A stretch of 7,117 nucleotides of DNA, from positions 1-7,117 of the forward strand of contig JAJYVN010000153.1 in NCBI GenBank assembly GCA_021791995.1, in the 5' to 3' direction. Under the pieces are notes generated by a model. That model did not search any database. It saw only the letters and a list, made by a program, of their open reading frames with translations, and was not told the origin of the DNA. Numbering within the stretch: the first letter of the stretch is position 1; every line of letters starts with the position of its first letter. Source of the stretch: Bacillota bacterium. Lineage in GTDB: Bacteria; Bacillota; Sulfobacillia; RBS10-35; JAJYVN01. Shown in pieces: positions 1 to 6,654 of the stretch. The position numbers and the translations under genes were made by a program.

Positions 1-2455
1 CATTGTCAATCACGGTGTGAAAGAACGGCCACCCACCATACATCTCCGCGAGTAGCGCCCAGTTGGCGGCACGCTCGAGGGCCGTACCAAGTCCGAACCA
101 GCCTGGGATCAGGTGACGGCTCTGCGTCCACGCAAAGACCCAGGGAATCGCACGCAGGTCCTCCACACGTTGGCCGGCTTTACGGCGCGACGGGCGAGAC
201 CCAATGTTGAGAAGAGCAATCTCTTCGAGCGGGGTTGCCGCGTAGAAGTAGCTGACGAAGGCGGGGTCTGTCACCAATGCACGATAGGCCTCGAGCGAAA
301 CCTGAGCCATCTGTTCCGCCGCCGCACGCCAAGCACCCGGTACGCTAGGCGCATCCCTGCGATGGCAGGTGGCATCCGCCACAGCCGTCACCACCTGTTC
401 CATGGTCCGCGCCGCGATCTCGGCCGGCAGAAAGCGATGCGACATCACCTCGCCCTGCTGGGTGATGCGCAGTCGTCCGGTGAGTGTCTCGGGTGGTTGA
501 GCACGAATCGCCGCCCCCAGTGGCCCGCCTCCCCGACCCAGTGTACCGCCCCGGCCGTGGAAGAGTCGCAGTTCGACCCCGTGCTCGCGCGCCACACGCG
601 CCAGGTCCTCCTGCGCTCGATACAGGCCCCAGTTGGCGGCAAGGTAACCGCCATCCTTGGTGGAATCGGAGTACCCGAGCATCACCTCCTGCCGCATCCC
701 CCGCGCAAGGAGTTGGGGGCGATAGGTCGGATGCTCCAAGAGATCGGCCAAGATCTCGCCGGCCCCATCCAGATCACTGATCGTCTCAACCAGGGGCGCG
801 ATGTCCAGTGAACTGTGATACTGGCCGTCACGCCATCCGGCGAGTCCACTCTGCTGCGCTAGGAAGAGGACCTCCAGAACATCCTCGATACCGTGGGTCA
901 TGCTGATGACGTAAGGACCGATGGCCTCTGGCCCCAGCTCCTCCAGCGCCCAGCGAATAACCTGGAACACCTCCCAGACCTCCCCTGCCTCGGGGGGAAG
1001 ATCGGCGATGGGCCCCAGGAGCGGCCCCGCGTGGAAGAGCAGTTCCGTCAAGAGTGCAACCTGTTCCTCTGGGGATCGATCGCGATAGTCAGCGCATACC
1101 CCCGCGCTCATCAGCACTGCATCCACCGCAGCCGCGTGACGACCCGAGTGGTCCCGGATGTCCATCGGTGCCAAGTGAAACCCGAAGAGTTCCACCTGCC
1201 GCCGCAACCGATCGAGGTAGACATCCACCAGCACAGCACCGCCGGAGTTCCGCAGGCTGCTCGCCATTTGGTCCAGATCCTCCAGAAACTCCCGTGCCGC
1301 TTCATACCCCCTGTCCTGCCCGAGGGGTGGTAGCGCGTCGGCCGTTCCGAGCGGTAATTCCGGCACCGTGCCACCACCGGAGTGATACAGCGCGATCTCC
1401 AGTTTCCGATACACAAAGAAGAGTTTTCTACGATATGGCTCCTGCAGGTTCCGCCCGGCCATAAAGGCGGCAAAGGTCGGCATCGTCTCGACATCCGCTT
1501 CCATGGACTGGAGCAGCCCCTCCTCGGCCGGAACCATGGTGGTGGTGGAACTCAGCTTGCGCGCAACTTCCCCTACTCCCCGCAGATACTTGGTGAGCAC
1601 GAGCCGCTTTTGCAGGAGCAACGCTTGGCGTGTCACGTGGGGGGTCACACGCGGGTTGCCGTCCCGGTCGCCTCCCACCCATGTACCGAAACGAACGACA
1701 GGGGGGAGACGAAAGGTATGGGACGGGTAAACCTGTTCCAGAGCCTCCTCGAGGTCCCGCGTAACTTCGGGCAAGACCGTGAAGAGGATATCGTCGAAGT
1801 AGACGAGGTTGTTCTTTACCTCATCGATCACCGTCGGAGGGCTTGCACGCAACTCATCCGTCTGCCAGAGCGAGGTGATCTCGGCCTTGACCTCCTGGCG
1901 GAGCCGCCGCTCCTCACGCGCCGTGCGTGGTCCTGCATCCCGCGCTGCCAACAGCGCATGCAACGCGGCGTGCTTCTCGACAACTGTGCGGCGCACCGCC
2001 TCCGTCGGGTGCGCGGTAGACACAAGCTCCACCCGAAGCGACCGTGCCAACTCCTCCGCTCGCTCCGCCGTCAGACCACGGCCCGGCAGTTGCGGTACCA
2101 ACCAGGCGAACGAGTCTTCCTGTGGCCCCTCAACCTGTGGTCGCAACTCGTGATCGCGCCGACGCCGAATCCGATGGTGCTGCTCCGCGATGTTCACCAA
2201 TTGGAAGTAGATGGCAAAGGCGCGCGCGACTGCCTCGGCACGGTCGAGTGGCAGTTCGGCAAGCCATGCGATCAGGCTGTCGGCCGCCTGCGGGCGGAAC
2301 GAACGGCGGAGCTGCTTGCAGGCCTGCCGCAACTCCTCCACCAAGGCGAAAAGTTCATCGGAACCTTGCTCCCGCAGGACTTCACCCAATAGGCCCGCCA
2401 GGAACCGCACATCGGCTCGCAGGCGACGGTCCGCCCGCATGCTACGGTTTGCCAT
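1..2455 (-). CDS. ppc: Phosphoenolpyruvate carboxylase, N-terminal 818 codons (runs off left edge)
   Basis: The enzyme (EC 4.1.1.31) carboxylates PEP with bicarbonate to oxaloacetate, an anaplerotic cytosolic reaction. I translated it base by base and the frame is open throughout, with no frameshift. Visible motifs are STAHPTE (residues 146-152, catalytic His149), GGDRDGNP (261-268), GFHLAPMDIR in the middle, GYSDSTKDGG (594-603, Lys600), FHGRGGTLGRGGGP (632-645, the flexible Gly-rich loop with Arg635), IGSRPSRR and DLRAIPWVF (C-terminal half), and WPFFHTVIDN at the edge. The family is usually about 880-960 residues, so roughly the last 100, including the C-terminal tail and most of the aspartate inhibitor site, lie outside. 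The ATG at 2455 is chosen because GGAGG lies 9 bases upstream; it overlaps the galK end by 14 bases. An ATG at 2440 is a possible alternative. Placement directly after galK implies co-transcription. Identity is very sure. Confidence 0.97.
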   Translation of the reverse strand, partial: MANRSMRADRRLRADVRFLAGLLGEVLREQGSDELFALVEELRQACKQLRRSFRPQAADSLIAWLAELPLDRAEAVARAFAIYFQLVNIAEQHHRIRRRRDHELRPQVEGPQEDSFAWLVPQLPGRGLTAERAEELARSLRVELVSTAHPTEAVRRTVVEKHAALHALLAARDAGPRTAREERRLRQEVKAEITSLWQTDELRASPPTVIDEVKNNLVYFDDILFTVLPEVTRDLEEALEQVYPSHTFRLPPVVRFGTWVGGDRDGNPRVTPHVTRQALLLQKRLVLTKYLRGVGEVARKLSSTTTMVPAEEGLLQSMEADVETMPTFAAFMAGRNLQEPYRRKLFFVYRKLEIALYHSGGGTVPELPLGTADALPPLGQDRGYEAAREFLEDLDQMASSLRNSGGAVLVDVYLDRLRRQVELFGFHLAPMDIRDHSGRHAAAVDAVLMSAGVCADYRDRSPEEQVALLTELLFHAGPLLGPIADLPPEAGEVWEVFQVIRWALEELGPEAIGPYVISMTHGIEDVLEVLFLAQQSGLAGWRDGQYHSSLDIAPLVETISDLDGAGEILADLLEHPTYRPQLLARGMRQEVMLGYSDSTKDGGYLAANWGLYRAQEDLARVAREHGVELRLFHGRGGTLGRGGGPLGAAIRAQPPETLTGRLRITQQGEVMSHRFLPAEIAARTMEQVVTAVADATCHRRDAPSVPGAWRAAAEQMAQVSLEAYRALVTDPAFVSYFYAATPLEEIALLNIGSRPSRRKAGQRVEDLRAIPWVFAWTQSRHLIPGWFGLGTALERAANWALLAEMYGGWPFFHTVIDN

Positions 2456-3590
2456 CCGCTGGTACCTCCACTCGGTGTGCACCCCGTGAGGGATGCACTC
2501 TCCAAGCGCGGAACGGGAGACGGCCTCGCCATGCCGCGCCCAAGGCTTGGCGAAAGTCCCCTTCCGCGTCCTGGCGCAAGAGCACAATCGCTGCTCCCCC
2601 GAAGCCGGCGCCAGTCAGACGGGCGCCCAGCACGGAAGGACAGTGCATGGCCGTTTCCACTACCCGATCGAGCGCCGGGTGGCTCACCTCATAGTCATCG
2701 CGGAGCGACTGGTGCGATGCATAGAAGGCCTGTCCCACCTCGTCCCACGCCCGTCGGCCTGCAGCCGCCACCACAAGGCGGACACGCTCGTTCTCGCTGC
2801 ATATGTGCCGAGCGCGCCGCAAAAGGACACCGTCCAAGGAAAGGTGTGCGGGATCCGCATCCCGCAGGCTTGCCACGCCCAGGGCTCGCGCCGCAGCCTG
2901 CGCCTCCTCAAAGCGTGCTTGATACCCACCACTCACCAGTTGTCTTTCCACCTGCGTATCGACAACCAAAAGGGTCAAACCGGATGGCTCTGGATCGAAC
3001 GGAATGGGCACGGTGCTGCGCGTGCGCGTGTCGAGGAGTAGCGCCATCCCCTCCCGCCCGAGCGCACAGGCGAATTGATCCATGATTCCGGTCGAAACCC
3101 CAGCAAATGCATTCTCCGCCCGCTGCCCGACCAAGGCAAGGTTCTCAGGATTGATGCCAAGACCAAACAGATCGTTGAGCGCCGTGCCAACCGCCATCTC
3201 CAGGGAAGCGGAGGAGGAGAGGCCTGCCCCCACCGGCAGGTCCCCCACCACCACCAGGTCACACCCCCAGGGCGGCCGAAGGGCCTCGCACACACCCGCA
3301 ACATAGTTGAACCACCAGCCGCTTGGACCTGGGCGTAGATCGCCGAGCGGGCTCGTGGCCCAACACCCCTGTGCCTGGCTGTACGCGACGACACGCCGGT
3401 CCGTCCGTCGCCGTGCCGCCACCACGGTATGGCGATCGATCGCTGCCGGCAGACATAACCCCTGTTGATAGTCCGTATGCTCCCCGATCAGGTTCACACG
3501 GCCGGGAGCTGCGTACACACCATCCGCGACACCGCCAAAGCTGGTACCAAAGGCATGTTGCCCCAACACCCACGCCTCTCGGTCGTTCAT
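2442..3590 (-). CDS. galK: Galactokinase
   Basis: GHMP-family kinase (EC 2.7.1.6) that phosphorylates alpha-D-galactose to galactose-1-phosphate with ATP, the entry step of the Leloir pathway in the cytosol. It has 382 residues, the usual length. The galactokinase signature GRVNLIGEHTDY is at residues 30-41 (Arg31, Glu37, His38, Asp40 are the expected sugar-binding and catalytic residues). The ATP-binding motif PVGAGLSSSAS is at 119-129, GIMDQFA at 168-174 carries the catalytic base Asp171, and the third GHMP motif LTGAGFGGAA is near the C-terminus. The frame stays open upstream to 3956, but that part reads through galT in another frame. The ATG at 3590 has GGAGG 7 bases upstream and overlaps the galT stop as ATGA. 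The gene end overlaps the ppc start by 14 bases. All key residues are intact. Confidence 0.97.
   Translation of the reverse strand: MNDREAWVLGQHAFGTSFGGVADGVYAAPGRVNLIGEHTDYQQGLCLPAAIDRHTVVAARRRTDRRVVAYSQAQGCWATSPLGDLRPGPSGWWFNYVAGVCEALRPPWGCDLVVVGDLPVGAGLSSSASLEMAVGTALNDLFGLGINPENLALVGQRAENAFAGVSTGIMDQFACALGREGMALLLDTRTRSTVPIPFDPEPSGLTLLVVDTQVERQLVSGGYQARFEEAQAAARALGVASLRDADPAHLSLDGVLLRRARHICSENERVRLVVAAAGRRAWDEVGQAFYASHQSLRDDYEVSHPALDRVVETAMHCPSVLGARLTGAGFGGAAIVLLRQDAEGDFRQALGAAWRGRLPFRAWRVHPSRGAHRVEVPADGKP
2465..2469 (-). promoter_or_regulatory. Ribosome binding site of ppc
   Basis: GGAGG on the minus strand with a 9-base spacer to the ATG at 2455. It lies inside the last codons of galK and decides the ppc start over the ATG at 2440. 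A site embedded in the preceding gene fits translational coupling. Confidence 0.75.
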
Positions 3591-4567
3591 CCTCCCGCCT
3601 CCATCAGGTGCCGAGCCATCTCCTCCGGCGTAGCATCCAAAAGGAACGCACCCGCTCCCGACTCCGAGCCAGCGAGGTATTTCAGCTTGTCGGCTGCGCG
3701 GCGCAACGGATAAAAGGCGAGATGTAGGTGCCACAGATTCGTCGGTTGGCACTCGTGCGGCTGCTGATAAATACACATCATGTATTCCATCCTCTGCCCC
3801 CACAGGCGGTCGTAGCGACGAATGGAACGCCCCAGCAAGGTTGCAAGCCCATCCCGCTCCCTGGTGTCCATCACCACAAGGGAGCCTCGGTGCGTTTCCG
3901 GCACCAAATGCATCTCGAACGGAAAGCGTGGAGCAAACGGGACGACGGCCCGCCACCCGGGTGCCTGATCGACCATCCGCCGAGCATCCGCTGCGTCACG
4001 CGCAAGCAGGTCGCAAATCAGGCAACTCCCCTCCATCCGTCGATGCTGCCACAAAGAGTGATACTCCGACCGCATCCGAGTGGGCAAAAACGGGTAGGCA
4101 TAAATCTGGCCGTGCGGATGGTCAATGGTTTGGCCGATGCTCGCCCCCCGGTTCTCAAAGACAAAGACGCAAGCGACATCCGATCGTCGCGACAGAACCT
4201 CCGTGCGATCCGCCCAGGCATCGACGAGTAAGCGCACTGCGGCAAAGGGTAGCGTCCCGAGATCCGCCTCATGGCGTGGGGAGTACACGACAACTTCGGC
4301 AGCACCGAAGCCGCGCGCCCGGCGGTAACCGGCGGACCCCGGAACCGTCAGCGGATCGGCTCCGGTTCCTCCAGCCACACCAAACGACGGAAACTGGTTA
4401 TCAAAGACCGCAACACCGTAGTCCGAACGCGGGAGCTCGGAGCGTGCCTCATCCTGCGCAGGGCAGAAGGGGCAAGCAGAGGCCGCATCCGTCACCGGTC
4501 GTTGCATGCGCTTAGCAGCCACCGTGACCCACTCCTGATGAATCGGGTCAAACCGCAACTCACTCAA
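3587..4567 (-). CDS. galT: Galactose-1-phosphate uridylyltransferase
   Basis: HIT-superfamily enzyme (EC 2.7.7.12 type) exchanging UMP between UDP-glucose and galactose-1-phosphate. With the TTG at 4567 it has 326 residues starting MSELRFDP. Visible are CPFC (Cys32, Cys35), SPRH (His99) and HPHGQ (His150, nucleophile His152). Cys32, Cys35, His99 and His150 match all four zinc ligands of the E. coli enzyme (C52, C55, H115, H164). Glu168 and WHLHLAFYP (His280, His282) match three of its iron ligands, but the fourth, normally the His of an HQxP motif, is Tyr267. A second CxxC is at 182-185. The C-terminus (AADKLKYLAGSE) is typical of the non-proteobacterial type. Starts are uncertain: GTG 4576 (329 residues) has no clear ribosome site, whereas TTG 4567 has a weak GGGGTGG 5 bases away. 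It overlaps the galE end and couples to galK. The longer frame up to 4879 reads through galE and is not coding. Confidence 0.95.
   Translation of the reverse strand: MSELRFDPIHQEWVTVAAKRMQRPVTDAASACPFCPAQDEARSELPRSDYGVAVFDNQFPSFGVAGGTGADPLTVPGSAGYRRARGFGAAEVVVYSPRHEADLGTLPFAAVRLLVDAWADRTEVLSRRSDVACVFVFENRGASIGQTIDHPHGQIYAYPFLPTRMRSEYHSLWQHRRMEGSCLICDLLARDAADARRMVDQAPGWRAVVPFAPRFPFEMHLVPETHRGSLVVMDTRERDGLATLLGRSIRRYDRLWGQRMEYMMCIYQQPHECQPTNLWHLHLAFYPLRRAADKLKYLAGSESGAGAFLLDATPEEMARHLMEAGG
3598..3602 (-). promoter_or_regulatory. Ribosome binding site of galK
   Basis: GGAGG with a 7-base spacer before the ATG at 3590, lying in the last codons of galT. A second GGGAGG directly abuts the ATG and is too close to act. 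This site fixes the galK start well inside the longer open frame. Confidence 0.8.
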
Positions 4568-5630
4568 CCGTTCCACCCCGCAACCCAGTCCAGGCAGAAC
4601 CCAAGATCTCGCCCAGGTCCTGGTGCGCGGCGTTCCATCCCAGGATCTTCTGGGCCCGCGTTGGGTCCGCGACCAGCACGGGTGGGTCTCCCGCCCGCCG
4701 TGGGCCGGTCGTATAGGGGATGGGGCGACCCACCACGGCCTCCGCTGCGCGAAGAACCTCGGCCACCGAGTGCCCCTGCCCCGTGCCGAGATTGAACGGA
4801 CCGCCCGACCCGCCCCGCTCCAGGTGCTCCAAAGCCGCGACGTGGCCGGTGGCGAGGTCTCCCACGTGGATGTAGTCACGCACCGCAGTCCCGTCGGCCG
4901 TTGGGAAGTCGCTCCCGAAAAGGGTCAGTTCCGTCTCCCCCCGCGCGGCACGCAAGACGTTGGGAATCAGATGGGTCTCGGGGTCATGCCGCTCGGTGGG
5001 ACCACCCTCGAGCGCTCCCGCCGCATTGAAGTAGCGCAGCGCCGCCCACCGCAAGCCGTAGGCCTCACCGCACCAGCGTAGCGCCTGTTCCAGCACGCGC
5101 TTGGTCTCCCCATAGGGACTGATGGGTGCGAGGGGGGCATCCTCCGGCACTGGCACGCGCGATGGAACACCGTAGACAGCCGCCGAAGACGAGAGGATCA
5201 ACGGCGGGCACCCCGCCCGCACAGCCTCCGTGATCAGGGCTAAACCCTGCCGAACGTTGTTGCGGTAATAGGCCAGCGGATCCGCCAGCGAAGCAGCAAC
5301 GAGTGAAGATGCGGCAAAGTGAAACACGGCGCGGACCGCAAAGCGATTCAGCACCTCGCGCAGAGTCACTACGTCCCCCACCGGCGCCACAACCAGTTCG
5401 ACGCCTTCGGGAACCGTTTCCGCATGTCCCGTGCTCAGATCATCCATGATTACCACGCGTTGTCCCGCACGGACCAGCACCCGCACCAGGGATCCACCCA
5501 CATACCCCGCCCCACCCGTTACGAGAACCGCAGGCTCCCTCTCTCTCCCCGCCGGAGCCGCGTCCGCGCCACCCGCCGTGTAATAGGTGATGTGACGCCC
5601 GTCAACTCGACGCACCGTCTCCTTCCGCAA
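4560..5630 (-). CDS. galE: UDP-glucose 4-epimerase with N-terminal extension
   Basis: Extended SDR enzyme (EC 5.1.3.2) interconverting UDP-galactose and UDP-glucose with bound NAD; closes the Leloir cycle with galT and galK. It has 356 residues from TTG 5630. The Rossmann motif TGGAGYVGG is at 38-46, DDLSTG at 63-68, the catalytic triad is Ser149 (SSSAAVYG), Tyr173 and Lys177 (YGETK), followed by RYFNAAGA (199-206), PETHLIP (217-223), DGTAVRDYIHVGDLA (246-260) and RRAGDPPVLVAD (311-322). Leu319 stands where E. coli GalE has Tyr299. Residues 1-32 before the first beta strand are extra: most GalE proteins begin almost at the Rossmann fold. No start codon exists between GTG 5615 and the Rossmann glycines, so at least 27 of these residues must be made. 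The TTG is preferred because GGAGG lies 6 bases upstream. The last bases overlap galT. The frame upstream to 5888 lacks support. Confidence 0.96.
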   Translation of the reverse strand: MRKETVRRVDGRHITYYTAGGADAAPAGREREPAVLVTGGAGYVGGSLVRVLVRAGQRVVIMDDLSTGHAETVPEGVELVVAPVGDVVTLREVLNRFAVRAVFHFAASSLVAASLADPLAYYRNNVRQGLALITEAVRAGCPPLILSSSAAVYGVPSRVPVPEDAPLAPISPYGETKRVLEQALRWCGEAYGLRWAALRYFNAAGALEGGPTERHDPETHLIPNVLRAARGETELTLFGSDFPTADGTAVRDYIHVGDLATGHVAALEHLERGGSGGPFNLGTGQGHSVAEVLRAAEAVVGRPIPYTTGPRRAGDPPVLVADPTRAQKILGWNAAHQDLGEILGSAWTGLRGGTVE

Positions 5631-5636
5631 GAGATC

Positions 5637-5641
5637 CCTCC
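5637..5641 (-). promoter_or_regulatory. Ribosome binding site of galE
   Basis: GGAGG inside a GGGGAGGG run, 6 bases before the TTG at 5630, directly preceded by eight A residues. It decides the TTG start; a weaker AAGGAG lies only 3 bases before the alternative GTG at 5615. The A-rich stretch could act as a translation enhancer, which is inference. Confidence 0.75.
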
Positions 5642-5643
5642 CC

Positions 5644-5651
5644 TTTTTTTT
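5644..5651 (-). other. A8 homopolymer before the galE ribosome binding site
   Basis: Eight consecutive A on the minus strand (T on the plus), seen directly, in otherwise G+C-rich DNA, ending just before GGGGAGGG. It could be a translation enhancer, a transcriptional slippage site or simply chance. A sequencing length error is possible in such a run but would not change the galE call, because the start is downstream. Confidence 0.7.
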
Positions 5652-5675
5652 GCGATGCCCACAACAAACGCCCGG

Positions 5676-5698
5676 AAAACGCGGCCATTGCTGGCCGC
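5676..5698 (-). terminator. GNRA-capped hairpin with short U-tract between epimerase gene and galE
   Basis: On the minus strand GCGGCCA (5698-5692) pairs perfectly with TGGCCGC (5687-5681), seven base pairs around the tetraloop GCAA, followed by G and four T (5679-5676). It starts 11 bases after the upstream stop codon. The stem is strong but the T-tract is short and imperfect. It could be a weak intrinsic terminator or attenuator lowering gal expression, or an RNA processing or stability element. No promoter is visible between it and galE, so read-through is probably needed. Confidence 0.4.
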
Positions 5699-5709
5699 TA
5701 CCGCCCGCA

Positions 5710-6654
5710 TCACCGATCGGATTCGCCGCCTCGCGCGTCGCGCATCCAGTCCACCGTCCTCGCAAGGCCCTCCTCCAAGCCTGTGCGTGCGACCCAATCG
5801 AGTCCCTGTTGGGCCTGTGCCGCATCCAGCACGCTGTGGCGGATATCTCCTGGACGAGGCGCCGCGAACCGCGGTGGCACATCCGCACCTGCGATCCGCG
5901 CGATCTGGTGATACAGATCCAAGATTGAGGTGGCCCTGCCGGTTCCCACGTTGTATGTACCGGGTCTCCCGGTCAGGGCGGCGCGGGCGAAGGCCTCACC
6001 CACATCGTTCACAAAGACGAGGTCGCGACTCTGTCCGCCGTCGCCCAAAATGGTCCCAGCCTGCCCCGCCACGAGGGCGGCCGTAAAGAGGCTACACGCG
6101 GCCCCTTCCAGGCGCGGCGTTTGACCAGGCCCATAGACCGTTGCCGGTCGACAAACCACAACCTCCAGCCCGATCGCCGAACCGTAAGCGTGTGCGTACG
6201 CTTCGGCAGCCACCTTGCTCGCACCATAGGCGCTGGTCGGGACAAGCGGCACATCCTCCGCAATGGGTAACCGCTCCCACCGCCCGTAAACTGCGGCGGA
6301 GGACGCCAGCACAAAACGCCCGACTCCGGCAAGTCGGCATGCCTCCAGCACGGCCAATGTTCCACCCACGTTCACGCCCTCGGCCTCAACAGCCTCTGGA
6401 CCATACGGCGTAACCGCCGCCCGCGCTGCCAGATGAATGATCCGTTCAACGCGGTGTTCCCGCAAAAGCGACGGAAGTGCGGGATCCCGCACATCCAGTC
6501 GCGCCACCTTTACCTGGACGCCGAGAGGACCTCCGGACGATGCGGTGCTCCCATCGTCAATCACAAGGACCGGATGTTCGCCGAGGGCACGCACGGTTGC
6601 GCGACCAATGAACCCCAACCCCCCCGTAACGGCAACGCACGCCCTCACGGCCAC
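5710..6654 (-). CDS. NAD-dependent nucleotide-sugar epimerase/dehydratase (extended SDR)
   Basis: It has 314 residues from GTG 6654. The Rossmann motif TGGLGFIG is at 10-17, an acidic pair Asp33-Asp34 ends the second beta strand (NAD preference), HLAA is at 74-77, and the catalytic set is Ser119 (SSAAVYG), Tyr143 and Lys147 (YGASK). Later motifs are CRPATVYGPGQ, RDLVFVNDV and PRPGDIRHSV, the last typical of short UDP-sugar 4-epimerases and related dehydratases. The substrate cannot be read from sequence: UDP-glucose/galactose, UDP-GlcNAc or a dTDP-sugar are all possible. It differs clearly from the galE downstream (shorter, no YFNAAGA block), so it is a separate family member rather than a recent copy. 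GTG 6648 is an equally good start and would give a GTGA overlap with the preceding stop; neither has a strong ribosome site. Coupling to the UbiA-like gene suggests work on a lipid-linked or envelope sugar. Confidence 0.88.
   Translation of the reverse strand: MAVRACVAVTGGLGFIGRATVRALGEHPVLVIDDGSTASSGGPLGVQVKVARLDVRDPALPSLLREHRVERIIHLAARAAVTPYGPEAVEAEGVNVGGTLAVLEACRLAGVGRFVLASSAAVYGRWERLPIAEDVPLVPTSAYGASKVAAEAYAHAYGSAIGLEVVVCRPATVYGPGQTPRLEGAACSLFTAALVAGQAGTILGDGGQSRDLVFVNDVGEAFARAALTGRPGTYNVGTGRATSILDLYHQIARIAGADVPPRFAAPRPGDIRHSVLDAAQAQQGLDWVARTGLEEGLARTVDWMRDARGGESDR

Noticed and set aside
113..2694. Long open frames on the plus strand opposite ppc (for example 113-811, 1382-2392, 2044-2694)
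   Set aside because: They lie antisense to ppc, which is continuous with all family motifs. Their translations show no domain, are rich in Arg/Pro/His as expected from antisense reading of G+C-rich coding DNA, and overlap each other.
3591..3956. N-terminal extension of galK up to an ATG at 3956
   Set aside because: This part reads galT in another frame. The start at 3590 has a good ribosome site and gives the normal length.
4577..4879. N-terminal extension of galT up to an ATG at 4879
   Set aside because: It reads through the galE C-terminus in another frame and is Arg/Trp/Ser-rich without similarity to GalT.
5631..5651. Plus-strand T8 run as an intrinsic terminator
   Set aside because: The bases before it on the plus strand form no stable stem, and there is no plus-strand gene to terminate.
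5602..5688. 28-codon open frame on the minus strand starting within the hairpin and overlapping the galE start, as a leader peptide
   Set aside because: Its ATG lies in the hairpin stem, no ribosome site precedes it, and the peptide has no codon run that would suggest attenuation.
5631..5888. N-terminal extension of galE up to 5888
   Set aside because: It would read through the end of the epimerase gene in another frame. The TTG at 5630 has a strong ribosome site.
3841..6086. Plus-strand open frames opposite galT, galE and the epimerase (3841-4515, 4271-4795, 5319-6086)
   Set aside because: Antisense to well-supported genes, with low-complexity Arg/Pro-rich translations and no recognisable motif.
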